Both the position numbers and the translations under genes were made by a program. DNA of 8,568 nt from Ruminococcaceae bacterium UBA1691. Its GTDB lineage: Bacteria; Bacillota; Clostridia; Oscillospirales; Acutalibacteraceae. Shown here in pieces: positions 1-6,118 of the stretch (positions are counted from its first letter, which is position 1; each line of letters begins with the position of its first letter). The DNA lies in contig DCJV01000080.1 of the NCBI GenBank assembly GCA_002320555.1, positions 1 to 8,568 of the forward strand. The letters run 5' to 3'. The notes below the pieces were generated by a model, which saw nothing but the letters and a program-made list of their open reading frames with translations, ran no database searches and was not told where the DNA came from.

Positions 1-24
1 CGCCCAGCGGCGCATAAAAATGAC

Positions 25-57
25 AGCTCCGAAAACGATCAAAAATCGAGCTTTTTT
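25..57 (+). terminator. probable intrinsic terminator of an upstream gene
   Basis: AGCTC (25-29) can pair with GAGCT (48-52), with a nested CGAT/ATCG helix inside, and a run of six T follows (52-57). The stem is short and partly A+T-rich, so the call is moderate. It would end a transcription unit entering from the left, whose gene is outside the window. Confidence 0.45.
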
Positions 58-134
58 GTGCACTTTTTTCTTCTCTCAGACTTGATCGTCAAGCTGATGA
101 TATTTAAAAATAGAAAATTGAAAGGGGTATTAAA

Positions 135-386
135 ATGCCAGAATACAGATATGATACACAATTATTGATAGAGGGTAAAAATCTTGATGAAGATGCTATC
201 AATGCATATTTTATAAATCATTTTAAGGGAGATTGCTTGTTGGCAGTTGGAGATGAGCAACTCATTAAAATACATTACCACACAAATGAACCGTGGAAAG
301 TATTAGAATATTGCGCTTCTTTAGGCGAAATTTTTGATATTGTTATCGAGGATATGGATCGTCAGGCCAGAGGGCTACTAGGGTGA
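135..386 (+). CDS. small stand-alone FakA/YloV-type domain protein ('kinase to dihydroxyacetone kinase' family)
   Basis: This 83-residue protein matches the domain that follows the DhaL kinase domain in FakA/YloV (DAK-like) proteins. The recognisable pattern is a Y-x-T-x-x-L-I-x-G opening, a G-D-x-L-L-A-V-G-D-E-x-L-I-K-I-H-x-H-T-N core (residues about 32-51), then P-x-K-V-L-E-Y and a G-E-I-x-D-I-V-I-E-D-M end. In FakA this region belongs to the part that works with fatty-acid-binding proteins, while the ATP-binding kinase domain lies elsewhere. No kinase domain is present here and none is adjacent, so it is a one-domain protein, not an active kinase by itself. Start ATG 135 has AAAGGGG (121-127) seven bases upstream. 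The codons are markedly A+T-rich compared with the pheST genes, which hints at a different origin. Its role is unknown; it could be an accessory or regulatory protein. Family recognition is fairly secure, function is not. Confidence 0.8.
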   Translation: MPEYRYDTQLLIEGKNLDEDAINAYFINHFKGDCLLAVGDEQLIKIHYHTNEPWKVLEYCASLGEIFDIVIEDMDRQARGLLG

Positions 387-399
387 GGGCTGCCAGAAG

Positions 400-471
400 A
401 AGCACAGCGTGAAAAAGGATATGATATGACGCCCTATGGCAGCAATGGAAAGCGCCGTAGGGCGTGTGCTT
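400..471 (+). other. large RNA hairpin downstream of the FakA-like gene (weak terminator or structured RNA)
   Basis: ACGCCCTATGGC (429-440) pairs with GCCGTAGGGCGT (454-465), giving 12 pairs with one G-U and a 13-base loop. An outer helix AAGCAC (400-405) with GTGCTT (466-471) closes around it, leaving bases 406-428 as a one-sided bulge. Only three T follow the 3' arm, so it is not a classic intrinsic terminator. It could still protect the mRNA end or pause polymerase. The hairpin is seen directly; its role is inference. The rest of 387-552 is non-coding and becomes very A+T-rich after position 500. Confidence 0.5.
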
Positions 472-552
472 TATCCGACTTATGGTGAAATGGGCCATAT
501 TGTATGTATTGACTTAAAAATAAATATAATATATTTTTTGTAATAAATATAG

Positions 553-581
553 TTGACACTTTAAGGATAATGTGATATCAT
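553..581 (+). promoter_or_regulatory. SigA-type promoter for the small secreted protein gene
   Basis: A perfect -35 TTGACA (553-558) and a -10 TATCAT (576-581; 5 of 6 consensus) are separated by the ideal 17 bases. Transcription would begin near 588, leaving a leader of about 30 bases that carries the ribosome binding site at 605-611. This is the best promoter match in the left half of the window, and no comparable promoter was seen in front of the ABC genes, so it may drive those by read-through as well. Confidence 0.85.
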
Positions 582-604
582 ATATTTGGAAATCAGGTAA
601 AATT

Positions 605-611
605 AAGGAGG
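605..611 (+). promoter_or_regulatory. strong Shine-Dalgarno with no start codon at the expected distance
   Basis: AAGGAGG (605-611) is a near-perfect ribosome binding site, yet no ATG, GTG or TTG lies in frame until GTG 673. The seven-base spacer (612-618) is followed directly by AAT ACG AAA ACC. In the same frame this continues into a textbook signal peptide, so one would expect ATG exactly at the 618/619 junction. Confidence 0.8.
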
Positions 612-618
612 AAAAATC

Positions 619-1038
619 AATACGAAAACCTTAAAAGGCAAAATCCTGAGCTTTTTCCTTGCAGTTCTGGCTGTGGGTAGTATGTGCGCCATGACGGCAT
701 TCGCTGCCGGCCAGAATTCGGTCAGCATTACTTTGCGGACCGATCAGAGCGTGGCCCGCGCCGGGCACACGACGGAAGCAAACAAAAGCTGTTCGTTTAA
801 AGGGAACAACAACGCAAGCTCCAAGCACGGCGTTTGGCTGATTCCGAAATATTGTGAGGTCGGCGGTTCCTGGCATGACTATGATACAAAGGAGAAACTG
901 ATGGATGTTGGAACTTCTGTTACTCCTTTTACAATTAAAAACCCCAGGGAGCCGCACGAAATCCACTGGTCTGTGGAGTTGAAGGTATTTCTTTCCATGG
1001 AAGATTGCTCTGCAACGGCCTCGGCAACCTTGCAATAA
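619..1038 (+). CDS. small secreted protein of unknown function, start codon missing or non-canonical
   Basis: The frame opens after an in-frame TAA at 604 and runs to TAA 1036-1038. Read from 619 (AAT) it gives 139 residues: a basic N-terminus (N-T-K-T-L-K-G-K), a hydrophobic core of about 20 residues and a likely signal peptidase I site (T-A-F-A before A-G-Q), leaving about 110 mature residues. The mature part has three Cys (in K-S-C-S, K-Y-C-E and E-D-C-S-A-T-A) and alternating patches suggesting a small beta-rich fold. No standard start codon exists where the ribosome binding site points. AUC 616 or ACG 622 could act as rare starts, or an ATG was deleted between 618 and 619. Starting at GTG 673 or ATG 682 would lose most of the signal peptide and lies more than 60 bases from the binding site. 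I do not recognise the family. Position before an ABC operon suggests a secreted peptide or toxin, or a sensed or exported effector; this is inference. Confidence 0.6.
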   Translation, partial: NTKTLKGKILSFFLAVLAVGSMCAMTAFAAGQNSVSITLRTDQSVARAGHTTEANKSCSFKGNNNASSKHGVWLIPKYCEVGGSWHDYDTKEKLMDVGTSVTPFTIKNPREPHEIHWSVELKVFLSMEDCSATASATLQ

Positions 1039-1061
1039 CCCCTAAGGCTCGAATTTATAAG

Positions 1062-1101
1062 GCCTGGCCCGTTTCTGTCATCGGCGGAGCTAGGCTTTTT
1101 T
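1062..1101 (+). terminator. intrinsic terminator after the secreted-protein gene
   Basis: GCCTGGC-CC (1062-1070) pairs with GG-A-GCTAGGC (1086-1095), with one G-U and one bulged A, followed by six T (1096-1101). A second partner, CCTA..GCTC (1041-1050), can also pair with GAGCTAGG (1087-1094). It sits 24 bases after the stop codon, where a terminator of the small gene is expected. Confidence 0.65.
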
Positions 1102-1110
1102 GTGTGCTGT

Positions 1111-1163
1111 GGAGGGCGCGGCGGCCTGATCGGAGGCTGCGGAGCCCTCCCGATCGCTTTTTT
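1111..1163 (+). promoter_or_regulatory. attenuator-like leader: terminator with competing upstream helix
   Basis: A terminator forms from GATCGG-A-GGCT (1128-1138), loop GCGG, and AGCC-T-CCGATC (within 1143-1155, two bulged C), followed by GC and six T (1158-1163). A competing helix pairs GGAGGGC (1111-1117) with GCCCTCC (1144-1150) and GCGGC (1118-1122) with GCTGC (1136-1140), using the same 3' arm. The two folds exclude each other, as in transcription attenuators. No ligand-binding domain is recognised. The T run ends only four bases before the ribosome binding site of the ABC permease. Confidence 0.5.
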
Positions 1164-1183
1164 GAAAGGAGATGTATATCAGG

Positions 1184-3124
1184 GTGAAGCAATTATTCTG
1201 TAAGGTAAACCAGCTGTTTTTCCGCAACGTTTTCCTGGTCGCCTGCTACGGACTGGTGCTGCTGGTGCTCAACGGCCTCGCCTGCTACCGTTTTATCAAG
1301 GTGTTTCCAGATGATCCGTTGTTTTTCCTACATTCCAGTCTGGAAGTGAGCCTGCTTGTCTTCCTGTTTTTTCTGGTTTTTAGCTTTGAATTTTATGCAG
1401 TACTGGGGCGCAGCCATCTGCGGGAGCTTCATCAGGCCTCATGGCGGGGGCTGCTGCGCTTTCAGGCCTGCCAGAGCCTAATCCTGCTCGGCTCTTTGCT
1501 GCTGCTGGTACTGTCGCTGTTCTGCTGGGAAACAGCGATGTATTTCCGCTGCCAGCTCCATTCAGCGTCCTATTACCTGCATGTTTTAAAGGTTTATCTG
1601 CTGAATTTTGTGCTCCCTGGTCTCGCCGCCTGCATGATCGGTTATCTGCTGGCCGAAAAATGCAAGCGGCTGAAAGCCTATCTGGTCATATTCCTTTTGG
1701 CGCTGCTTGGGCTCTCCCCCGTGACGGAAATGACCACATCGATGGCCAGCGAATTCCTGCCGGATCAGGTGGGCGTGCCAATCTGCCGTTTTCTGGATTT
1801 GCTGGCGCTGTGCCCGCGCGGCCTGAATTTTGAGCCGGATTACGGCTATGGGATCCCGATGGAGCCGTATCGCTGGCAGATCGCCTTTTTTGCTCTGTTC
1901 CTTCTGGCTGCACTGATTCTTCTGTTGCAATGGAAGCGGCTGCGCGCCGTGCTGAAGGGGGCGGGTATTTTGCTGCTAGCCGCCTCGGTGGCGTGCATGG
2001 GCGCCTCCTTTGCGCGGGGCTCGGTGGTCATGCGCGATTACCGTCCGGATGGGGAAGCGATGTTTGATCAAAGCTATTATGCGCAGCATCCGGGTAAGGT
2101 GCAGGCGGCGGATTTCAGGGTGGCGGAATACCAGATGCAGCTGAGGCTCCGTGACCGGCTGGAGGCGGAGGTTGTGATGGCTCTCGAAACGCCGGCCCCG
2201 CGCCGGCAATATTCCTTCACGCTCCACCACAGCCTGAAAATCCGAGCCGTAGAGGATGCGCAGACGGGCGGCGCCCTGCAATATGAGCGCGATGGGGATT
2301 ATCTAGATATTTATCCCTCCGACCCCGCGCAGGTGCCGCGCATCCGCATCGTTTATCAGGGAGCCAGCCCCATCTTTTATACCAACGCGCAGGGAGTGCG
2401 CCTACCCGGTACTTATGCCTACTATCCCATGGAGGGATATCATAAAATTTACGACGGAAGCTATCATGCAACGATTGCGGCAGACAAGCGCCGGTTTGAT
2501 GTTTCGGTGGACAGCAGCCTTTCCCTTATCTGCAACCTGCCTGCCGTTGCAGAGAATCATTTTGCAGGGGAGTCAGAGGGGCTGACGCTGGTTGCGGGCT
2601 TTTATCAGGAGTATAACCGTGATGGCATTCTTATATGGGATTTTTTATCAAATCCCAATGCCTGCCGGGGCTATGACCCGATGGAGCTGGCTGCGTTTGA
2701 CCGGCTGCTGAAGGAATACAGCCAATTGCTTGGTGCTGACTTTCATTGCAGCCTGCGCGATAAACCGATGATCAATATGGGCTTTTATTTCAATAAGGAT
2801 ACGATATTCAGCGATCATATCCTGCTTGCCAACGGCATTGATGCAGGCAGCCTCGCTATCTCTGCTGTGAATCGGACGATCCCGGTCAACGCCGTGAAAA
2901 CACCGCTGCGTGAGTTACTGCTATTAGGGCTGGAGTATGGAGCTGATGAAATAAGAAGCATCCTTAAAATTGGCTTCGAGATGGATGAAACCGATTTGGC
3001 CAAGCGTATCGTCAGGCAGTTTGACGCGCTTGGAGAGGATGCGGTTTACCGCGCTATGTATCAATACCTCATTGATGAAACGGATCAGAGGACGCCGGAG
3101 GAAATGGTTGACAGCTTAAGCTGA
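1184..3124 (+). CDS. ABC transporter permease with M1-aminopeptidase-like extracellular domain
   Basis: The 646-residue membrane protein has about seven transmembrane segments (roughly residues 16-35, 53-72, 99-115, 137-157, 164-182, 233-249 and 257-277), then an ectodomain of about 365 residues. With a basic N-terminus inside and seven spans, that domain should face outward. Its first part (about 300-455) follows the order of the M1-peptidase N-terminal beta-sandwich: Y-x-M-x-L-x-L-R, Y-E-R-D-G-D-Y-L-D-I, I-R-I-V-Y-Q-G, then L-P-G-T-Y-A-Y-Y-P-M. The second part resembles a degenerate catalytic domain: R-E-L-L-L (576-580) falls where HExxH would be, and no HExxH occurs. So it is probably a binding or scaffold domain, not a protease. 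GTG 1184 is preferred because AGGAG (1167-1171) touches ATG 1172 with zero spacing but lies 12 bases from GTG; ATG 1172 would add four residues. It is followed by the ATPase gene after 15 bases. Confidence 0.75.
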   Translation: MKQLFCKVNQLFFRNVFLVACYGLVLLVLNGLACYRFIKVFPDDPLFFLHSSLEVSLLVFLFFLVFSFEFYAVLGRSHLRELHQASWRGLLRFQACQSLILLGSLLLLVLSLFCWETAMYFRCQLHSASYYLHVLKVYLLNFVLPGLAACMIGYLLAEKCKRLKAYLVIFLLALLGLSPVTEMTTSMASEFLPDQVGVPICRFLDLLALCPRGLNFEPDYGYGIPMEPYRWQIAFFALFLLAALILLLQWKRLRAVLKGAGILLLAASVACMGASFARGSVVMRDYRPDGEAMFDQSYYAQHPGKVQAADFRVAEYQMQLRLRDRLEAEVVMALETPAPRRQYSFTLHHSLKIRAVEDAQTGGALQYERDGDYLDIYPSDPAQVPRIRIVYQGASPIFYTNAQGVRLPGTYAYYPMEGYHKIYDGSYHATIAADKRRFDVSVDSSLSLICNLPAVAENHFAGESEGLTLVAGFYQEYNRDGILIWDFLSNPNACRGYDPMELAAFDRLLKEYSQLLGADFHCSLRDKPMINMGFYFNKDTIFSDHILLANGIDAGSLAISAVNRTIPVNAVKTPLRELLLLGLEYGADEIRSILKIGFEMDETDLAKRIVRQFDALGEDAVYRAMYQYLIDETDQRTPEEMVDSLS

Positions 3125-3139
3125 TGGGAGGGAAAAGGC

Positions 3140-3988
3140 ATGATCATTGAAATAAAAGGGCTTTCAAAGCGCTTCCGCAAAAAAACGGTGCTCAAGGGGG
3201 TCGATGCGCAGCTGGAAAGCGGGTTTTATGGCCTGCTCGGGCCCAACGGCGCGGGTAAAACGACGCTTTTGCGCTGTATGGCGGATGTCTACATGGATTA
3301 TCAGGGCGAGGTGCGGTTTGATGGGAAGCGGCTGCGAGACGACAGACGGCTGCTGAATCAAATTGGCTATCTGCCGCAGAAATTTGATCTGTTCCGCGAG
3401 CTTACCCTGCATGAGATGATGCAATATTTTGCCAGCCTTAAGCGCATCGCCCACCAGGAGCAGGAAAAAGAGATTGGCCGGGTGTTGGCGCTTGTAAACC
3501 TGTCGGGTGAGAAGCAGACACGCTGCGGCGCGCTCTCCGGCGGGATGGTGCGCCGCGCCGGGATTGCGCAGGCGCTGCTTGGTGACCCCCCGGTGCTGAT
3601 TGTGGATGAGCCCACAGTCGGCCTTGACCCGGAGGAGCGGATTCGGTTTAAAAATGTACTGGCCTCCCTGCGGGAGGGGAAAGTTATTTTGCTTTCCACC
3701 CATATTGTGGAGGATGTAGAATCCCTCTGCGACAGGATTATCATCATGGACAATGGCGTTTTTCTCTGCAATACGAGCGCGCAGGAGGTATGCGCGCTGG
3801 CGCAGGGCAAGGTGTACGAGGTCGGGGAGGAGCAGCTGCATTCCCTGCGCCGTTATGAGGTCGTGCGCACGGTTTCTCATGCGCAGGGAAACACCTCTTA
3901 TCGCATTTTAACGAATGAGCGGCCAGACGCTGCTCCGCTGTCTCCCACTGTAGAGGACGGCTACCTTTCGGCTATTAAGGGGATTTGA
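3140..3988 (+). CDS. ABC transporter ATP-binding protein
   Basis: This 282-residue cytoplasmic ATPase powers the transporter formed with the flanking membrane proteins. All nucleotide-binding motifs are intact: Walker A G-P-N-G-A-G-K-T (34-41), Q-loop Q80, signature L-S-G-G-M (132-136), Walker B V-L-I-V-D-E-P (152-158), D-loop G-L-D-P (161-164) and switch His188 in L-S-T-H. The overall style is that of the BcrA/CcmA-like group serving ABC-2 type exporters, which includes antibiotic and bacteriocin resistance pumps; the substrate cannot be read from the sequence. The C-terminal 70 residues are a variable tail. ATG 3140 has GGGAGGG (3126-3132) seven bases upstream. The stop is separated from the next ATG by a single base, so the two are almost certainly translationally coupled. 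Confidence 0.93.
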   Translation: MIIEIKGLSKRFRKKTVLKGVDAQLESGFYGLLGPNGAGKTTLLRCMADVYMDYQGEVRFDGKRLRDDRRLLNQIGYLPQKFDLFRELTLHEMMQYFASLKRIAHQEQEKEIGRVLALVNLSGEKQTRCGALSGGMVRRAGIAQALLGDPPVLIVDEPTVGLDPEERIRFKNVLASLREGKVILLSTHIVEDVESLCDRIIIMDNGVFLCNTSAQEVCALAQGKVYEVGEEQLHSLRRYEVVRTVSHAQGNTSYRILTNERPDAAPLSPTVEDGYLSAIKGI

Positions 3989-3989
3989 G

Positions 3990-4640
3990 ATGAGAAACAT
4001 CTGGTATTCTATCAAGAATCTTCGATGGGCAGCGCTCCTTCCTCTGGTGGTTTTATTTCTGGTGTTTCCGCTTCTGGTCTGGTCGGAAGTAAAGCTCAAC
4101 TCTTACTCGCAGGAGAACTTGGATCAAATTGGGGATTTCGCGCAAATGCTTTTGCCTTTTTCTGCAATTTTCGGGCCTGTATTTATCTTTCGGCAGTATG
4201 TAGAAGGAGGGGCGCGGGAGGTGATTTTCTTTTACAGGAAAGGGCATCTTCTGGAGCTTTGCACCTATGGGGGCTTGTATCTTGCCTTAGCTGGAATTCT
4301 TTTTCTGGTGCTTTCCGGATTTTATCAGGATGTATGGTGGGAATATCTCCGCATTGCAGTGCAAAGCGTTTTCTTTCTGGCGCTTTCTTATGCCTCCTTG
4401 TTCGTTATGCGCTCTACCGCGTTAGGATTGATGGCCTCTCTGATGACGGAATCCTTTTTCGTACTGTTGAAGGATGAACTGCCCTCCTCCCACAGCCTTT
4501 TTTCCTTTGATTGCCTCGCAAAAGGAGATGTCTTCTTCGCTGCCAAAGGGGAGGTGCTTGATAAATATCTACTCCTTTTGCTGCTGAGCGCTTTGCTGTT
4601 GGCGATCGGCTATTGGCGGGCGCAAAAGTGGAGAGGATAA
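3990..4640 (+). CDS. ABC transporter membrane subunit, six TM segments, unknown substrate
   Basis: The 216-residue integral membrane protein has hydrophobic segments near residues 13-31, 51-68, 92-110, 120-139, 141-160 and 191-208. A short basic N-terminus fits an inside start. The size and the position directly behind the ATPase suggest a second permease half pairing with the larger permease encoded upstream. I recognise no specific family and see no enzymatic motif. ATG 3990 begins one base after the ATPase stop, and the purine-rich AAGGGGA (3977-3983) inside the ATPase end serves as its ribosome binding site. No convincing terminator follows before the pheST promoter, so read-through into the T-box leader is possible. 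The role as a transporter subunit is inference from context. Confidence 0.75.
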   Translation: MRNIWYSIKNLRWAALLPLVVLFLVFPLLVWSEVKLNSYSQENLDQIGDFAQMLLPFSAIFGPVFIFRQYVEGGAREVIFFYRKGHLLELCTYGGLYLALAGILFLVLSGFYQDVWWEYLRIAVQSVFFLALSYASLFVMRSTALGLMASLMTESFFVLLKDELPSSHSLFSFDCLAKGDVFFAAKGEVLDKYLLLLLLSALLLAIGYWRAQKWRG

Positions 4641-4693
4641 ATTTTGTAAGTTTGTCAATGATGTGAGATAGGGAGGAGAGGATAATTTTCCTC

Positions 4694-4722
4694 TTGCCAT
4701 CGGCCCCCGAATGTGCTATATT
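4694..4722 (+). promoter_or_regulatory. SigA promoter with extended -10 for the pheST operon
   Basis: -35 TTGCCA (4694-4699) and -10 TATATT (4717-4722) are 17 bases apart, with an extended -10 TG at 4714-4715. Transcription should start near 4729, just ahead of Stem I of the T-box leader. Placement and spacing agree well with a T-box-controlled transcript. Confidence 0.75.
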
Positions 4723-4737
4723 AAAACAAATCCATAA

Positions 4738-4998
4738 CGCTGTGATGAAGAGAGTAAGCGGCTTCTGATTACGCTCTGCGGCCAGAGAGGGCGAGCCTTG
4801 GCTGAAAGCGCGCCCGCGCGGAAAAGCTGCTGAAGTTCACTTCGGAGCGGTGCGGCTGAAGCGAAAAGTGGTAGGCCGCAACGGTTTGCCACCGTTACGC
4901 GGCGCAGGAGTGTTTGCTTCTTTGCAAAAATCAGGGTGGTACCGCGGAGGAAGAATGCCTTCGTCCCTTTTCATGGGGACGTGGGCTTTTTGTTTTTT
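4738..4998 (+). ncRNA. T-box riboswitch leader, Phe-specific, controlling pheST
   Basis: The conserved T-box AGGGTGGTACCGCGG lies at 4933-4947. Stem I is bounded by CGCT (4738-4741) and AGCG (4846-4849). GAAG (4747-4750)/CTTC (4840-4843) close the specifier loop below and GCGGCTT (4758-4764)/AAGCTGC (4824-4830) close it above. AGAGAGTAA (4749-4757) lies on the 5' side of the loop and the TTC codon (4836-4838), followed by A, on the 3' side. The distal part has the usual AGAGAGG and GCTGAAAGC motifs. The bulge TGGT (4937-4940) would pair with the ACCA 3' end of a tRNA whose discriminator base is A, as in tRNA-Phe. Uncharged tRNA-Phe should stabilise the antiterminator and allow pheST expression; charged tRNA leaves the terminator to form. 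Confidence 0.95.
4957..4998 (+). terminator. T-box-controlled terminator
   Basis: GCC..CGTCCC (4957-4967) pairs with GGGACG.GGGC (4976-4986), followed by five T, a G and six T (4987-4998). The CGTCCC arm is also the partner of the T-box sequence in the antiterminator, so the two folds exclude each other. Confidence 0.9.
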
Positions 4999-5080
4999 CG
5001 GCGAAAGTAAAATCCGCCCGCTGCAAATTGAGAAGAAAGCAGAGCAGTCTGAGATTATATTTTGAAAGGGAGTATGCAGG

Positions 5081-6100
5081 ATGAGAGAGCAGCTCGAATC
5101 GATCCGGGAAGCGGCCCGGCAGGAGCTTGCAAAAGTTGAATCGCGCGCAGGGCTCGATGCCGCCCGCGTGCGTTTCCTGGGCAAAAAGGGCGAGTTGACC
5201 GCCGTGCTCAAGCAGATGGGAAAGCTGACGGCCGAGGAGCGCCCGGTGATCGGTCAGCTTGCCAATGAGGTGCGCGCTTATATCGAGCAGATCGTGGAGA
5301 AGCGCGAAAAGGAGCTGAAAGCGGAGGAGACCGCCAAGCGCTTGGAGAGCGAGCGCATCGACGTGACCATGCCCGGCAAATGCCGCCCGCTCGGCCACAA
5401 GCACCCGCTGTCCATTGTGCTCGACGAGGTGAAGGAAATTTTTCTGGGCATGGGCTTCGAGGTGGCGACCGGCCCGGAGATCGAATGGGATTACTATAAT
5501 TTCGAGGCGCTCAATATGCCGCCGGACCATCCCGCACGCGACACGCAAGATACCTTCTATATCACGGAAAAAATGCTCCTGCGCACGCAGACCTCTCCTG
5601 TGCAGATCCGCGTGATGGAGCAGCAGAAGCCGCCCATCCGCATCATCGCGCCCGGCCGGGTGTACCGTTCCGACGCGGTGGATGCGACGCATTCCCCTCT
5701 GTTCCATCAGATCGAGGGGCTTGTCGTCGACCGGGATATCACCATGGGCGATTTGAAGGGGACGCTGGAAGCCTTTGCCAAGCGGCTCTATGGCGACGAA
5801 ACGCGTATCCGCCTGCGCCCGCACCACTTCCCGTTCACGGAGCCTTCCTGCGAGATCGACGTATCCTGCTTCCGCTGTGGCGGCAAAGGCTGCCCGATGT
5901 GCAAGGGTGAGGGCTGGATCGAGATCCTCGGCGGCGGCATGGTGCATCCGAAGGTGCTGCAAAACGGCGGCATCGACCCGGAGCAGTACAGCGGCTTTGC
6001 CTTCGGCGTTGGCCTTGAACGGCTCGTGATGTTCCGCTTCAATATCGATGATATGCGATTGTTATATGAAAACGATATGCGTTTTCTCAGCCAGTTTTAA
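5081..6100 (+). CDS. pheS: phenylalanyl-tRNA synthetase alpha subunit
   Basis: PheS is the catalytic subunit of the alpha2-beta2 cytoplasmic enzyme that activates Phe with ATP and charges tRNA-Phe. Its 339 residues are the normal bacterial length. Residues 1-90 form the helical tRNA-binding arm. The class II core shows H-P-L (108-110), R-T-Q-T-S-P-V-Q (168-175), motif 2 R-V-Y-R-S-D-A-V-D-A-T-H-S-P (193-206), F-P-F-T-E-P-S (250-256) and motif 3 G-F-A-F-G-V-G-L-E-R-L (305-315). Ala307 in G-F-A-F corresponds to the E. coli PheS Ala294 that sets amino acid pocket size, so the wild-type Phe pocket is expected. Four Cys (263, 266, 271, 274) form the C-x-x-C...C-x-x-C insert typical of Firmicutes PheS. 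ATG 5081 has AAAGGGAG (5065-5072) eight bases upstream. It follows a T-box leader and precedes pheT by 18 bases. Confidence 0.98.
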   Translation: MREQLESIREAARQELAKVESRAGLDAARVRFLGKKGELTAVLKQMGKLTAEERPVIGQLANEVRAYIEQIVEKREKELKAEETAKRLESERIDVTMPGKCRPLGHKHPLSIVLDEVKEIFLGMGFEVATGPEIEWDYYNFEALNMPPDHPARDTQDTFYITEKMLLRTQTSPVQIRVMEQQKPPIRIIAPGRVYRSDAVDATHSPLFHQIEGLVVDRDITMGDLKGTLEAFAKRLYGDETRIRLRPHHFPFTEPSCEIDVSCFRCGGKGCPMCKGEGWIEILGGGMVHPKVLQNGGIDPEQYSGFAFGVGLERLVMFRFNIDDMRLLYENDMRFLSQF

Positions 6101-6118
6101 CCGAAGGAGGGTTATCAA

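Noticed and set aside
509..530. TTGACT (509-514) with TATAAT (525-530) as a second promoter
   Set aside because: The spacing is only 10 bases, too short for a SigA promoter; the 553-581 site is far better.
631..1035. 134-codon minus-strand frame opposite the secreted-protein gene
   Set aside because: No ribosome binding site or domain, whereas the plus strand has promoter, binding site and signal peptide.
619..1038. Lactococcin 972-type bacteriocin
   Set aside because: The secreted gene plus ABC context is reminiscent, but the mature sequence is longer and lacks the Trp/Tyr/His pattern of that family.
4677..4694. AGAGGA/TCCTCT hairpin as terminator of the ABC operon
   Set aside because: Only six pairs, no T run after it, and it overlaps the pheST -35 box.
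4850..5065. 71-codon plus-strand frame in the pheST leader
   Set aside because: It lies inside the T-box RNA, including the terminator stem, so it is explained by the riboswitch.
4931..5962. 343-codon minus-strand frame opposite pheS and the T-box
   Set aside because: It runs antisense through a conserved riboswitch and a certain pheS gene and has no domain features.
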